A DNA stretch of 64,000 nucleotides from Mycogone perniciosa (Eukaryota > Ascomycota > Sordariomycetes > Hypocreales > Hypocreaceae). The stretch covers positions 1-64,000 of the forward strand of contig JAOALB010000110.1 of the NCBI GenBank assembly GCA_025331125.1, given 5' to 3'. Shown here piece by piece: positions 23,167-34,865 of the stretch (the first letter of the stretch is position 1; each line of letters begins with the position of its first letter). Both the position numbers and the translations under genes were made by a program. The notes under the pieces are model-generated. The model made no database searches, was not told the DNA's origin, and saw only the letters and a list, made by a program, of their open reading frames with translations.

Positions 23167-25689
23167 TCATATAGTAACTGGATGCTCAGGGAGAGAAGGG
23201 AGGGGTTTGCACGTATTGTTATGATACAACGAGGCCGGACGGCGTAGTGAATCAGCTTGAGAATCTCGCCCTGGGACGTGCATGTCCGAGTACATAGCAT
23301 CGTCTTGTAAGCCAGGTGTGGTAGGAGGGGAGAGATGCTGGTATCCTGCAGGCGTTGCTTCATGTTCCGTATCATGGGATCCTGACATGGTACTACGAGG
23401 AGAGTAGTCGACTACTTTGGGTGTGCTTGGTGGGCCCTCATCTTGCTGGGTGGTGGTATTGGGTTTGTACAAGCGATGTAGCGGTTGTCTGGGAGGCGAT
23501 GTTGCCACAGAGTAGGAGGCGACACCTCCTTGCTCCTGCAAAGGCGCGAGATAGGGAATGGGGACTCCCCGAGAAAAGATAACCAGGAATAGGCAGGACA
23601 GGAGGAGGACTGCCTGGACGATGGCCATTCTCTTCTGGAAGACAACCTCATCCGCCAAGAGGTTCAGCCGTGTGCTTAAGGCCACAATGTCACGCTCCGA
23701 CTGGTCGCGTTGGCTTTCAAGAGCCAACACAGTAGATTGCCATATTTGATCATACTGATCACGGACGTTGCGCAATTCCGTTAAAACTGTCTGGTTCAAG
23801 TCGCCGAGAAAACGTGACAGCTTTGACAACTGCTTCTGCTCTGCTCTCTGCAACACGTCCTGCAGATGCCGTGACTGGTCTTCAACATACTTGAGTGATA
23901 ACGTGAGGTTTGACTCGACCTGCTGGAGACGCTTGGTAATGGCATTGAAGAAGCCTTCTTGCACGGTTGGGGAGGCAGCTGTGGCGCTTGCGGTCCAGGT
24001 ATTCCGAGTTTTCCCCCCGACGGCGGTGGACGTGGTTGCTTTGTTTGCCAACACGCTTGTGTTGGCAATGGATCCTCCTGATCCTGATCCCGCGCTGTCA
24101 ATCGACTCTACAGAGGCTGCCTGGCGATTATCCGGGATCGGAAGAGCAGGGTCTGGCTGTTGCTTCGATGGCGAGTTCATGGACGCCTCACGCTTCTGTG
24201 CTGCATCCGGTCTTGGAGAGCCGTAAGAGACAAACACCGTATTGCTTCCGCGCTTTTCAGGCTGGTGAGGGGCTTGTTGGCGGATATCCAATTCATCAGG
24301 GAGATCCGACTCTAAACCACTCGGCCAAGTCTCGCTGAGTAATGCGAAAGATGTAGCACACGTTGCAGTCAACTGATGGAACGGGTCCTGGTTAAAAAAA
24401 TATGTTCGTAATGGGCAAGTGTTTACGAGCTCCGACGAATTTCCTTGAACCTCCTTCGGCTTTGGCTCAGCTGCGGCGACCGTTAGTTGGCTGCGGTATT
24501 GAGTGACCGGGATATATTCTTCCTCCCCAAGGCCGTCTTCATCACGACTCGTCTCGCTCTCCTTCCACGAGTCGAGCATTCGCGAGCCATGAACACGGAG
24601 TAGCGAGACAGGGCAGTAGTACTCGTTTCCATAATGCGTCAGAAACTCGATTCTGACGTATTTAGCCCAGATCTGGGGGTTCTGAACGAGAAACGGTTGA
24701 ATATCACGCGAGTTCCTAGCTTCAAAAATACCCAGATCCCTCCACTTTTCCAATTTCACGGGATATCGGTCGCTAACACTGACGCGGAAGTGGCGAATCA
24801 TACTTGAGAAGAATTCGAAATTGGCGATCACAACAGTGTCGATGAGGATATCATCACTGAGCTCGACTATGACGTACTTGTTCTGTGCTGCACATTCCAG
24901 AAGCATGTACGAGTCCTTGTTCTCGACCAATATTGCCTTGGCGTTTTTCGCCTCTGGCCCCGCTTTCAGGATGGTAGCTCCTGCGTCAAATGAACTGTAT
25001 GAGAAGCGCTCTTTACAAGTCTTCCCTGCATCTTTACTGCGATGTATTGTTGCTTTGCCATCCCTGAACATCAAGGGCTCATCCGGGTTGTCGCTACCAG
25101 CATCTTTGCTCGCGGGATCGACATATGTACCGGTACCACTGTCATCTCCATCAGAGTCATTATCAAAACTAAGAGAGATCTCGCCTTCTTCGCCCAAACC
25201 GGAGTCTCCTAACTCTGGGGGAGATCGATCGTTTGGAGGGGGGTCGCTTGATTTGCGCAGTCGCAATTCCTGAGGATCCTGCCCGGCCCGCCGCAGCATC
25301 ATCTCCTTCCAGTCTTCAAACGACATGAATGGCGTCGCAACAGCATCAGCAGTAATGGCCTCGGAAAAGGCATCAGGCTGTGTTGTAGCTGTCGGAGGAG
25401 CGCGTTCATCTGCGCCAGATCGTGTACCATCATTACCAGTGACTGTGTGCCCGCCAGTGACGGGCGATTCGGTTGGGGGCGGTACAGGATTTGTCCAAGA
25501 GCTTGTGAGGCATGACTGGGGCAGAGAGTGTGTAATATAGTTGATCGTACGGGCTTCGCATTGACTCGCTGCGCTGAGAATGGCAGTATTGTTGACGAGG
25601 ACTCTTCGTTCGTCCGCCCGAACGGCACAAGTCAGAGCAAGAACGAGGAGAATGGAACCAGCTTGCCTAAAGCATGAGACGAGCGGCAT
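23167..25689 (-). CDS. slp1: SLP1-type SUN-domain membrane protein
   Basis: Single exon, 840 residues. A signal peptide (MPLVSCFRQAGSILLVLALTCAVRA without the gap: hydrophobic core SILLVLALTC) supports the start at 25689 rather than at the first in-frame Met 58 codons upstream. Residues of about 125-140 (TPFMSFEDWKEMML) match the linker found in SLP1/SUCO proteins. The SUN domain spans roughly 220-375, with RFSYSSFDAGATILK, KYVIVELSDDILIDTVVI and KYVRIEFLTHYGNEYYCPVS. A coiled-coil stretch precedes one transmembrane helix (AIVQAVLLLSCLFLVIFS), followed by a Pro-rich C-terminal tail. Yeast Slp1 forms an ER complex with Emp65 that protects folding soluble proteins; the ER location here is inference. 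Intronless, unlike most neighbours. Confidence 0.88.
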   Translation of the reverse strand: MPLVSCFRQAGSILLVLALTCAVRADERRVLVNNTAILSAASQCEARTINYITHSLPQSCLTSSWTNPVPPPTESPVTGGHTVTGNDGTRSGADERAPPTATTQPDAFSEAITADAVATPFMSFEDWKEMMLRRAGQDPQELRLRKSSDPPPNDRSPPELGDSGLGEEGEISLSFDNDSDGDDSGTGTYVDPASKDAGSDNPDEPLMFRDGKATIHRSKDAGKTCKERFSYSSFDAGATILKAGPEAKNAKAILVENKDSYMLLECAAQNKYVIVELSDDILIDTVVIANFEFFSSMIRHFRVSVSDRYPVKLEKWRDLGIFEARNSRDIQPFLVQNPQIWAKYVRIEFLTHYGNEYYCPVSLLRVHGSRMLDSWKESETSRDEDGLGEEEYIPVTQYRSQLTVAAAEPKPKEVQGNSSELVNTCPLRTYFFNQDPFHQLTATCATSFALLSETWPSGLESDLPDELDIRQQAPHQPEKRGSNTVFVSYGSPRPDAAQKREASMNSPSKQQPDPALPIPDNRQAASVESIDSAGSGSGGSIANTSVLANKATTSTAVGGKTRNTWTASATAASPTVQEGFFNAITKRLQQVESNLTLSLKYVEDQSRHLQDVLQRAEQKQLSKLSRFLGDLNQTVLTELRNVRDQYDQIWQSTVLALESQRDQSERDIVALSTRLNLLADEVVFQKRMAIVQAVLLLSCLFLVIFSRGVPIPYLAPLQEQGGVASYSVATSPPRQPLHRLYKPNTTTQQDEGPPSTPKVVDYSPRSTMSGSHDTEHEATPAGYQHLSPPTTPGLQDDAMYSDMHVPGRDSQADSLRRPASLYHNNTCKPLPSLPEHPVTI

Positions 25690-26012
25690 GATGGACAGTA
25701 TGCCAAGGCATCGTCCATAATCCGGCCGATGTTGGGTGGACGATGGTTGGTTTAAGGTCTGGTAGATGGATGCACAATGGTGGTAAGGAAGTACCGCACG
25801 AAATACGATGTACTCCGTACGGAGTACCACCCCACCAATTAGTGGCAGGTACCTTATGCACACCTGTCATCCAAGGTTCGATTTTACCTACGGAGTACAC
25901 TACTATCTACTACCTACTAGGTACTAGTACCTAGTAGTATATACTAATAATACTTCGTCCATACAAAGCCATTATACCTCGTACATTGTATCTACGGGAT
26001 ACTTAATTCGTG
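25690..26012. other. Intergenic region rich in TACGGAGTA-type words
   Basis: 323 bp between the SLP1 start and the TFC4 stop. It contains TACTCCGTACGGAGTACC at about 25809-25826 and a cluster of TACTAGGTAC/CTACCTACT words to 25945. No gene. Confidence 0.7.
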
Positions 26013-29000
26013 CTATATTCTGACATTCTCCTTAAGCAAGCGAAATGCCAGCTCTTTATTATTGACAGAAAGTAAAGCCACGATATTGTTGGCCAAGATA
26101 ATGTTCCTTAGGTCTTCATTATCGCCTTCCTCTTTAGTCGCTTCCAGAGCCTGCGCATAATACTTTAAACTGAGATATGCAATGCCCAGCAATTGAAACA
26201 ATCGTCCAACATTATAGTATCTCTCGGCTTTAGAGTAGTTACCAGCATTTTCCCTGGGCTCTGCATACTGTGAAATGAATGCCTGGCCCTGAAGTAGAAG
26301 ATACTGCCGATTGGTCGATTGTCGCTTGAGTCCATAATGGACATAGGCCAGACCTAGGCTCAGGTTGACCATGGCATTGCCTTGGTCAAGAGATCGAGCA
26401 CGTAGGAAATAGCCTGAGTATCATAGTATAATTAGTTAGTTTTTTTCTTTCACACTGAGCAAACTTCCAGAGACGAACTCATACCTAGTGCATAGGTATA
26501 GCTCGTAGAGGTAAAGAGAATGTGACCATATAACATCAACAAGCAGACGTCAATATTCAGGTCAATGGGGCTATTCGCTCCTTGGCTTTTCCAGATTTCC
26601 ATTACGGCTTCGTGACCACTATCAATAGCTTTAATTTGCCGCAAGATGTACTTCTGAGCCGGGCCAGACGTGTACCAGGAGACCGGTGATTGGCAAAGTT
26701 TGGAGAGCAATGCGAACATTCGATACGAGTCGGATATTCCACCGTCTCTCATCAAGTACCGGGCTATTGAAACACATTTCTCCTCGTCATTCGTGTAAAT
26801 CGCACACACTAGTCTTGTTAAAAATGGATACTATGGGACGCAATGGATACTATCGCCTTACCACTCCAAGCAATGTGTATGATGAAGCCGTGTTCTGATG
26901 ATTGAAACACTGTTGAGTCTCTTGCAGACTCGCATACTTGATAAGCATCGTCGCGACGGTGTGCAATTGCCAAACCAATAGCATAGTCAAGAAACAAATC
27001 GAGCCAGTCATCGAATGAGATACCCTGGTGGGTGTCAAAAATCTGTCCATGTTGTTCCTGGCCTGGCAGTTCCGCTTGCGGAGCAAGTGCTATTATCCGA
27101 CCATCAGTAATGATGAGAACCGGAGGGCTCGATGGCACGTTTCTCATTCGTAAAGGCTAGGGATGGTAACTCACATCGTGTTAGTCGTTCATACATTTGC
27201 GACAGTTGTGTGTCTGCTTGCTCGACTGCAGGATGATCCGATGAACGCTTTCGTCCTAGGAAGTGCAGGTACTTATCCCACGTATAGAATCTCTTGAGGG
27301 ATCGGAAATCGTCAACCAGTTCCTTCGACGAGGCCATCCAAGTAGGTATTAAGTCTTCGTGGCCAGTCCTGATTTTCTGCTTGAGACCACGAACAAGCTC
27401 ATATTGCCGGGAGAGCTTGACAGCGCGGGCTTGCTCATCCTGGCGACGCTTATCGGGATTAGCAAGCCTTTTCGCGCGATATCGTCTGGGCAGCACGTGT
27501 CCTCCGAGTGCACTTCCGGCAGACTTCGCCGAGCGAACCTTTGGTTGTGCCCGGAGAATCTGTGGCCTCCGTGGGCCATGATTAGCTCTAATACTTGGTT
27601 TAGTTCCAGGCGACTGTTCTATGCCGTCTTCGCCGACATGTGGTCGGTCTTGAGCTTCTCTCAAAGCCATTGCTTCAGCAGCAAAAATCAAGGCTTCCTC
27701 GTCCTCTTTAGCCTTCTCATACATGTTCGCTAGTTCAATTCGAGCATCGATGCTGTCTTCGTCGACATCAATTGCTGCAAGAAAACACTCCTCTGCAATG
27801 GGCTGTTCCCCGATGGATAAGTAACACCTGCCCAGTTGAAGTAGAATGGTTGCGTCAGGTCCTCCCGGAATCTCTCGGAGCAGCTCAAAATACTTGATAG
27901 CCATGAGAGGTTGACCACAACCAGAAAGTTCATCCGCAAGGTCATAGGCTAAAAAGGGGAAGTCGGTTACAAAATCACTGGTTTGCTGATTCTCTGGGTC
28001 CAACCATGCGAGATGTCTCTGTAAGGGTTAGTTAGGAAATGCCTATTGCCCGCGAGAGTGAAGTGAAAAGCGACTAACAAGAGCTTCGGGTTCTTCTTGC
28101 AATCTCAACCTATACATGGCCAGCCGTACTCGAAGATCTAAGGGCAAGGCAGGACCATAGAGTGATGGATTATACGTGTCAGCTGCGAACTCAGGGACTG
28201 AGAATCTGCGTTCATCATACTCGTCCCATTCGCAGTCATCAGTCTGCCATTGGTCCCAGTATTGCTCCTGTGCACGACCCACGAGCCATCTGGATAGTGC
28301 TTTAAGCTCGTGGATGGCCTCATGGTATCGGCCAGTGGAAGCGAATAGTTCAACGTAGATTCCGACATCATGCCATGGGGAATTTAGACCATACCATGGT
28401 GTGCTGGCAATCTCGTAGTCGAAATATCGTCGATAGGCCGCGATAGCTGAGGGGACAGCTGAGTTGGCATTCTTGTTGTCGATACAAGCCTCCGCAAGCT
28501 TTCGCACAATTTCAAGATCTCTCGGGTGGTACTTCAAGAAAATGTTATACTCGGAGATAGCCGCGGCTAAGTGGCCTTGTCGATGGCACACCGTCGCTTT
28601 GCCCAGTCTTGCTTCGAGGTTGGATGGATCTGCTTTCAGGGCAGCCGAGTAGCACAGGCGGGCTGTATGAAGGTTTGCTGCTTCATCATCCCCCACCATA
28701 TCCAGTGCAAAGGAGGCGCACCCCAACCAGCCAGAAACATCTTTAGGTCGAAGATGTGCAGCGTAGACCATGGCGGACAGCGCCCGAGCATTCTCACCCT
28801 GCTCTCGAAAGATTGAAGATAGTGCTGTCCATGCTTGGTGAGTCTCGGCATTGATTCTGATGACTTCAGATACCAGATCCAAAGCTCGAGCATAGTCACC
28901 GCCGAGAAAAGCCTGATTGACTTTGGATAAACGGGCCGTGATGTCTCCGCGAGGCTTGGCTGCTTTGCGAGGACCACGAGCTCCTCGTCCCCTTAGGCCG

Positions 29001-29244
29001 CCTCGGCTGGATGGAGGTGACTCTCCGCGGCCACCATGATGCGAATATAGGAACTCCCTAACTGACTCGTCGAACTTGGCAATGTCGCCCTGGAGCTCTT
29101 CTAGGTCGGAGTCAGAATCCGAGGCATCATTCTTGCCGCTGCTGGTGCTGACTTCAGTCGCCTTGCGCCTTATAAATGGTAAGTTACATGGCTAACTTAC
29201 ATGCCAGGTGGTTCGCCTGTTCCATAATTGGATAGTGTTTCCAT
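26013..29244 (-). CDS. tfc4: TFIIIC subunit TFC4/Sfc3-type TPR protein (tau131)
   Basis: TPR subunit of the RNA polymerase III factor TFIIIC that recruits TFIIIB at tRNA and 5S genes. The first exon starts MEETLSNYG-like at 29244 (METLSNYGTGEPPG); after a 35-40 bp intron the next reads RKATEVSTSSGKNDASDSDS, an acidic lead. TPR arrays follow: NAETHQAWTALSSIFREQGE, LEARLGKATVCHRQGHLAAA, then at 27104-28003 a second block (EEALIFAAEAMALREAQ) and a long basic linker. The last exons (26450-26809 and 26013-about 26415) hold the C-terminal TPRs ending FRLLKENVRI. Several short introns interrupt the gene at about 26420, 26810, 27150, 28010 and 29190. The intron positions are approximate. Confidence 0.88.
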
Positions 29245-29927
29245 GATGGCCAAAGGTCTGTGGTAATACCGAGTAGGGTATCGGTCGATAGTGACTTTGG
29301 GCGAAGGGATGAAAGTCTTGGTTTACCAGTTATCGTTACTTTGGCTGCATTCGAGAGGCACGTGATGGATTCACCCAACATCATCGGATATTAGAGTTAC
29401 GCCCCAACAGCAATATTTAGCATTTTTACCTCCTTAACATCACTAATATCTCAGTTTGGTGCTGAACATTGTTTTCCTGACTTTTCGGTCAGGATTGTCA
29501 CCCGGCCCAGAATTCAGCCAACCACCCTAGGTAGTCCACTACGAGGTAGTAGTTGAATGGAGTCCTACTTCGTACAGCATCCGCATTGAACGTGCTACAA
29601 TAGTGTAAAGCAACCTGATTAGTGACAGATTGGAACAATATGAATTAAAACGGCCCCGTGCGCTGGCGTTCGTTAAAGCATATCATCCCGGGAAGTTATG
29701 CTGCCCATTCAATCTAAATGGCGTACTCCATAAAACTCGGACTGCGTACCCTCATAAAGGCCTCCAGGGTAAACCGTTCCCAATAATTTGACGGATAGAT
29801 TTACATACGCCAAAAGAACCTAGTATTTTACCTATGTAGCAACAAATATTTTAGGGCAAATCTGGCGGGAATAGCTGAACCGCGGTCATCATCTGGGCTG
29901 AGACAGTACACCGTAGCAGTGTTGAGT
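29245..29927. other. Intergenic region without a gene
   Basis: 683 bp between the TFC4 start and the VTS1 stop, both minus strand. Nothing coding is seen. It should contain the TFC4 promoter and the VTS1 3' UTR. Confidence 0.65.
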
Positions 29928-31943
29928 TCACCCAAGCCTGCCTTCCGCCCTGGCTTCTAAAAATGTTGTTAGACACACAAATACAATATTCAAGAGAGTG
30001 AAGAGAAGTTAAAATCCAAAAGTAAAAAAGAGAGAGGAGGAAGCTTACCCTTAACTTGTTCGAAAACCTTCAGCATTTTACGACGCGCTCCAAGGGCATT
30101 TACGCCGCGTTCCTCCAAAGCCTTGTCGTCCAACTCGACAAGTTCGGTCCACTTCATATCCTTTAGGTTATCTGTATACTTGTGCAACCGGAGACTGCGG
30201 AGCCAGCTCGGGATATCCTGAAGGAGAGTCGGATCAGTTGGGTCCTCAGGTGGTTTGGAACTGCCTCTGCGGCCCCTAGGCGAACGTCCCCGCACCATGT
30301 CAGAATGATCAGATAAGTATCCCTCATGGCCGCCAATCCCTAGTTGCCCGAAATTGGGGGGTGGTATCCCGCTATTCATCAACGCCGTGCTATCGTAGGC
30401 GCTCAGGAAGCCGTTGTGTTGCGGTGATGTGAAGTGAGGCATGTGCCCCATGCCTGACTGCATAGAGATACCAGGGGAGCTTGGACGAGACCGCTGTCCC
30501 ACCAGGCCCAAGTTCTGCTGTGCCTGAATTGCCATGACTTGATCGCGATTTAGGACTTGACCATGCTCGTTAATCATGACTACATTGGCGCTGGGAAGGT
30601 TGACGTTATGCGGCGGGGGTGACATTTGGCTGTGGCCGCTCACTGCTGCATCATTGGACCTTGCTCTTCGATACTTGCGAACATCATCCAGCGCGAAACG
30701 ATTATTGACTGTAGATAGTGCAGCCAGCTTCATCGCTGTCGCGTTGGCGACCATGTCAGCTTGCGTGCCGCTGGGATTACCGGTGTTGAAAGTTGGCGCC
30801 ATGGGCGTATTGACCATGGATGCCCAATTGCCACTGCTGGCGTTAGTATATGGGGATAAAAGAGGCAAGTCGGTCGGGTTTTTGTCGCGAGTTGTCAGGG
30901 TAGTGGTTTGAATGGCAGAATTGTTAGCCAACTGTGGTCTTGGTGATCTCAGTCCCCCCGATGGAGGAGGCTGTACGAACTGGCCCATTGGTGTTTGGGA
31001 CACAGTGGTCTTGGAAGATGTGGTCTGGTCACCACCACTGCTTCCCCCCCAGGGTGAAGTCGAAGATGGCACGTTGGCTTCTCGAGATTCCTGGGGGCCA
31101 CCTTGCATTCCCGAGCCAGCCATTGAGGCTCGAGGGTCAATGGCGGCGCTATTACGATTTGACGACGGAGGATTTCCCGTTTGTTGCGTGAACTTGGCCT
31201 TTTCTGTGGCGATAGCGGCGGCTGCATCCGGGAACATGGCATTGATGGTGGAGGGGTCGAGTCCTGAGTGCCGCTTGGACGTCGATATACCCGAGTTGCG
31301 GTTGAAGGAGTTTCGGGCTGAATCCACATTGAGCTTGTTCATGGCATCGCTGAGCCGGCTGGACATGGGATCTAAAGCGAGGTTAGTCCACCAGTTCCTG
31401 CGAGTCTGCTTGTCTGCACAACGCACCTTTATCGAATGTCGCTGGGGACAGGACGCCAGACATGGGGTGATTCTTGCCCATCTGCTGAAGGACTTGTATG
31501 AAAAAGCGGATTTGGACCTGAGTGGTTTGCTGCAGAAGGGCATATAAGGCAGCAGTGCGCTCTGCCTCACTCAATACACGGAACCACTGCTCAATGGCAC
31601 TGAGTTCATCTTTGAAGTCTTGATCGAGGGTGGCCGCGGCCATCTCCTCCAATGTTGTCTCGTATTGGTCGATATCCGCAATCCACTGCTGAGCAATCTT
31701 GTCCTGAGAGTCAGTATCCAGGCTTGCTGGACCATGGCCTTGCTGGGGTTGACCATAGAAATCAGATGATGGCCGGATGCGGCTCGAAGGCGAAGAGCCT
31801 GAGATGGCAGCCATGTCAGCGGACGCGCGAAGCGAGCTGCCGGAGCCAACTGCCCGGGAGGAAGGCGGTCTTAAAGATGAGGTGGTATTCGCCTCAGGCG
31901 TGCTGTTGCGGTTTCCAACGACGTTTCCAGACATGTTGAGCAT
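29928..31943 (-). CDS. vts1: SAM-domain RNA-binding protein Vts1 (Smaug family)
   Basis: Post-transcriptional regulator that binds Smaug recognition hairpins in mRNA and recruits Ccr4-Not deadenylase. Three exons on the complement, 31427-31943, 30049-31371 and 29928-29956, total 1869 nt and 622 residues (619 if the second Met, MSGNVV, is used). The N-terminal region holds the conserved helical domain ([36 protein letters not shown]). A long Ser/Pro/Asn-rich linker follows. The SAM domain is at the C-terminus ([39 protein letters not shown]). The 29-nt last exon adds EARAEGRLG; if unspliced, the frame would instead end at 29990. Confidence 0.92.
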
Positions 31944-33541
31944 TGTTCAATCGGTTTAGATGTGGCTGGATGGGGGCGGGCCAGAGGGAGGCTAAAGCGA
32001 TGTTGCTGCTGTTGAGAAGGTAAGTGGAGGGGGTTAAGGCTGATACAAGAATCGTCGGCAGACTCCTGCAGTAACCGGCTGACCTCAAAGGAGTTGGGCA
32101 AGACGAAGGGCACACTATAGAAAACTATTGCATATTCTGCCAGTATGAAGCTAAATATGCGTCAGCCTGGGCCTCATGATAGCTCAAGACATCTCTCTGT
32201 GAGTGTGCTGATGGCCGCGGTGACGTGGGGAGTTGGGAGTGCGAATGTTGGAAAGGCTTACTGTAGAAAACGCCACGGATTGTCAACGAAGGGACGATGT
32301 CTGCTTCCAGGCAGGCAAAAAGAGACTATGCTGATCCAGCCGCTCGAGATGCGGACCAGAGTCCTGGGCCAAGAGCAAGTGACCAGCAGAAGAGAAAATC
32401 GAAGGCAAGGTGTGTCAGGAGCAACGCGATCGAGGAGGATGTGGCATCGAAGTTCAGAAGAGACTTCTCATACAGGCCCAGCCGACGGGTGGCACTAATA
32501 GGAAAGAACAGGTATCCTACAGGTACTGCTAGTCCGTGCTCCTAGGATGGGAGGGGCAAGACTTTGGTCTCCGAAGAAAAGTAGTACCCCAGATTGCTAC
32601 CAGTGATATATGGCCAGAGTCGTACTCTGCCGAGGGTTATTGAGTACCTACCAACTGTGGTACGTACAAGAAATAGAGGCAGAGTACCTACGACGGTACC
32701 CGAGTACCTGTGGAAGACATCACCAGCGCCTCAGGCGAGGCGAGCCTCTATGCAGGAGAACCCGATCAACTGGGTTAGTAGTTAGTTACTTCGTAGACAG
32801 GAGGGGAAAGCCGTACATCACTGTTTTATTCCTACAGGTAGATAACTATGATTTCCCAAGGGAAAATAAGCCCGACTTTTGCAGCGGGTTGGAACTATTT
32901 TACTTGCCTGCCCGGGCAACTGCTAGAGCAGATAATCTCAGTTACTACTAGGTGGGTACTTGGTAGTGATTTAGTACCAATGTATTACGATAGTCTTGGA
33001 GATGACAACCGCAGCATTATGCTCATGTATTGAGTCGTTCACGCATAATGATGCTCGCGTAGATTACTTCAGATGTGTCAGTCAACCTGCCTAGAATGGA
33101 GATGCTGTCCAAATGACATTGTCTGGTGGTGGGCCTATGCCAATCTTCATAAAAGTTTGGACTTGGACACCAATCACACCAATTAGCCACGTGCTGCAGA
33201 CCTCGACATAATACTGTTTGTGGCTCAAAATGGCCCATGGAAAAGTAGCACTAGGTCCTGGCGAACAGAGGTTGGCTGCAGTGGCAACAACAATAACCTA
33301 CGTAGCGGTTGTGAATGCTGCAACTATGCCCCAACACTTCGCTCGCGCCTTCCAGTATCACACCCTGCCATGCTGCCTTGAGACATATCGATTCGGAAGC
33401 TGTATCGCGGTCGTGGTTTTGCGTTGTGGATTGACAGAATTGAATTCCCTGTATCTATTGCAACAGCTCTACCGGGCTGCTAGTACCGACCCAGAGTCTC
33501 GACCAACTCTCGTATTTTCATTCGCCGCACAAAAAGACAAA
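31944..33541. other. Intergenic region upstream of vts1
   Basis: About 1.6 kb with no recognised gene. Open frames such as 32145-32498 and 32594-32951 on plus lack domains or splice support. 32640-32990 is rich in GTACC and TACTTCGTA words. Probably the long VTS1 5' leader and promoter plus the eL29 3' UTR. Confidence 0.55.
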
Positions 33542-33903
33542 TTAAGCCGTCTCTCGCTTGCCCTCCTTGAGCTCTTTCTGTTGATCGTGTGAGTGTCATA
33601 CTTTCGCTCAACGTTTTGGGAGAACCATACCAGAGCCTTCATTGTGCCGTGGAGAGCGTGTCTGTGGTTACGTCGGAACTTCGGATCCGTTCCCTTCAGG
33701 GAAGGGTATCTCGAAGTCTTGGGCTTCTTGATGCTGCAACGGGTGAGCGGCCTGTAGATCTATGATCTCTTCATCCAACTAACCCATTGCGGTGCGCCTT
33801 GCGCGACTGGTTGTGCTGAGACGAGTTCTTGGATTCTTATCATTCGAATATCAGCAAAATTTCCCGGGGTAAACCATCACGCTAGATGAGACTCACTCGC
33901 CAT
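33542..33903 (-). CDS. rpl29: 60S ribosomal protein eL29
   Basis: Small basic protein of the cytosolic large ribosomal subunit. Four exons on the complement are 33897-33903 (7 nt, ATGGCGA), 33784-33835 (52 nt), 33631-33733 (103 nt) and 33542-33577 (36 nt). They total 198 nt, exactly 65 residues plus stop, the normal fungal length. The pieces read MAKSKNSSQHNQSRKAHRNG, IKKPKTSRYPSLKGTDPKF, RRNHRHALHGTMKAL and KELKEGKRETA, which is eL29 from end to end. All introns have GT...AG borders (GTGAGT, GTTAGT, GTATGG). No exon makes a long open frame, so the gene is easily missed; a 124-codon plus-strand frame at 33218-33592 partly covers it and is spurious. Confidence 0.95.
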
Positions 33904-34865
33904 GTCTGCTTCTGAGATATCTGCTGTCGTGGAAGAGAGATTCTGCTAATGCGACCGCGGATGGTAGAAAATGTGTGCGATACGGACAATTCAAGCCCTA
34001 GAGTGCCTAGAAGTGGAGAACGGAATGACATAAGCCGAATACTAATTCAGTCAAAATGATGTGATGACTAACCAGTCACGACAAGGTACCCGGCAACCGG
34101 GGAGACAGAAAGGAGGATATGCCTCCAAACACTACCACATATCGAGCATAGAAATTAATAATTAGAAAAACATACAAAGTCTTACCATATTAAATTGATC
34201 ATACTATTATTCAAAATATTTCTATTGTTCTCGATCTTGGTACTATTACTATCACCAGTCGCCTGGAGTGTTACTTGCAGGAAGATATACTCTAATTACT
34301 ATCTATTAAGCAAAACACATCTCTCTTTTTCTGCCTTCCCAGCATGGAATTAATACCTTAAGGCTATAGTAGTATATATATAATACTACATAGTACCAGG
34401 TAGGTAGGTAGTACCTGTATTAGGTACTTTATACCAAGACGGACTACTTCGTAGTACTTTTATTATCAAAAACATACATAATTGAATCAACGCTTTCTAC
34501 GAAGTATCGTGCACAGCTACCTAGTAGCTACTAACCTAGTACTAACTAACCCACCAACCCACCCAATACCTTGGTGGTTGCTGGGTTCGAACACAAACAT
34601 GACGGTGTCCGCCATGAATGTAGGTAAATTTATATACTCCGTATGGTGCTGGATAAGGAAAACACCCCCGTAACTTCTCCCAAACTTCTGTCAATCGACG
34701 GTGCCATCTTGTATACTTGGTCATTCCTTCTCTTTCACCCAAACAAAAAAGGTAATACTAATCGAATGTATGATACATCTGCAAAACACGAGGCAACTTG
34801 CTGCTGCGAAAATGGTCGGTAGTCTCCCTGGACACAGAGACTAAGATGAACGGGTGAGCTCCAAC
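33904..34865. other. eL29 upstream region with an AT-rich patch
   Basis: 962 bp without a gene. 33904-34130 is the eL29 promoter side. 34140-34330 is AT-rich and may be a decayed repeat fragment. 34370-34460 is dense in TACCTAG and TACTTCGTAGTAC words. The rest is the ANT1 3' flank. Confidence 0.5.

Noticed and set aside
30912..31547. 211-codon plus-strand open frame
   Set aside because: Antisense shadow of vts1.
33218..33592. 124-codon plus-strand open frame
   Set aside because: Antisense to the last exon of eL29 and its 3' flank; no protein-like pattern.
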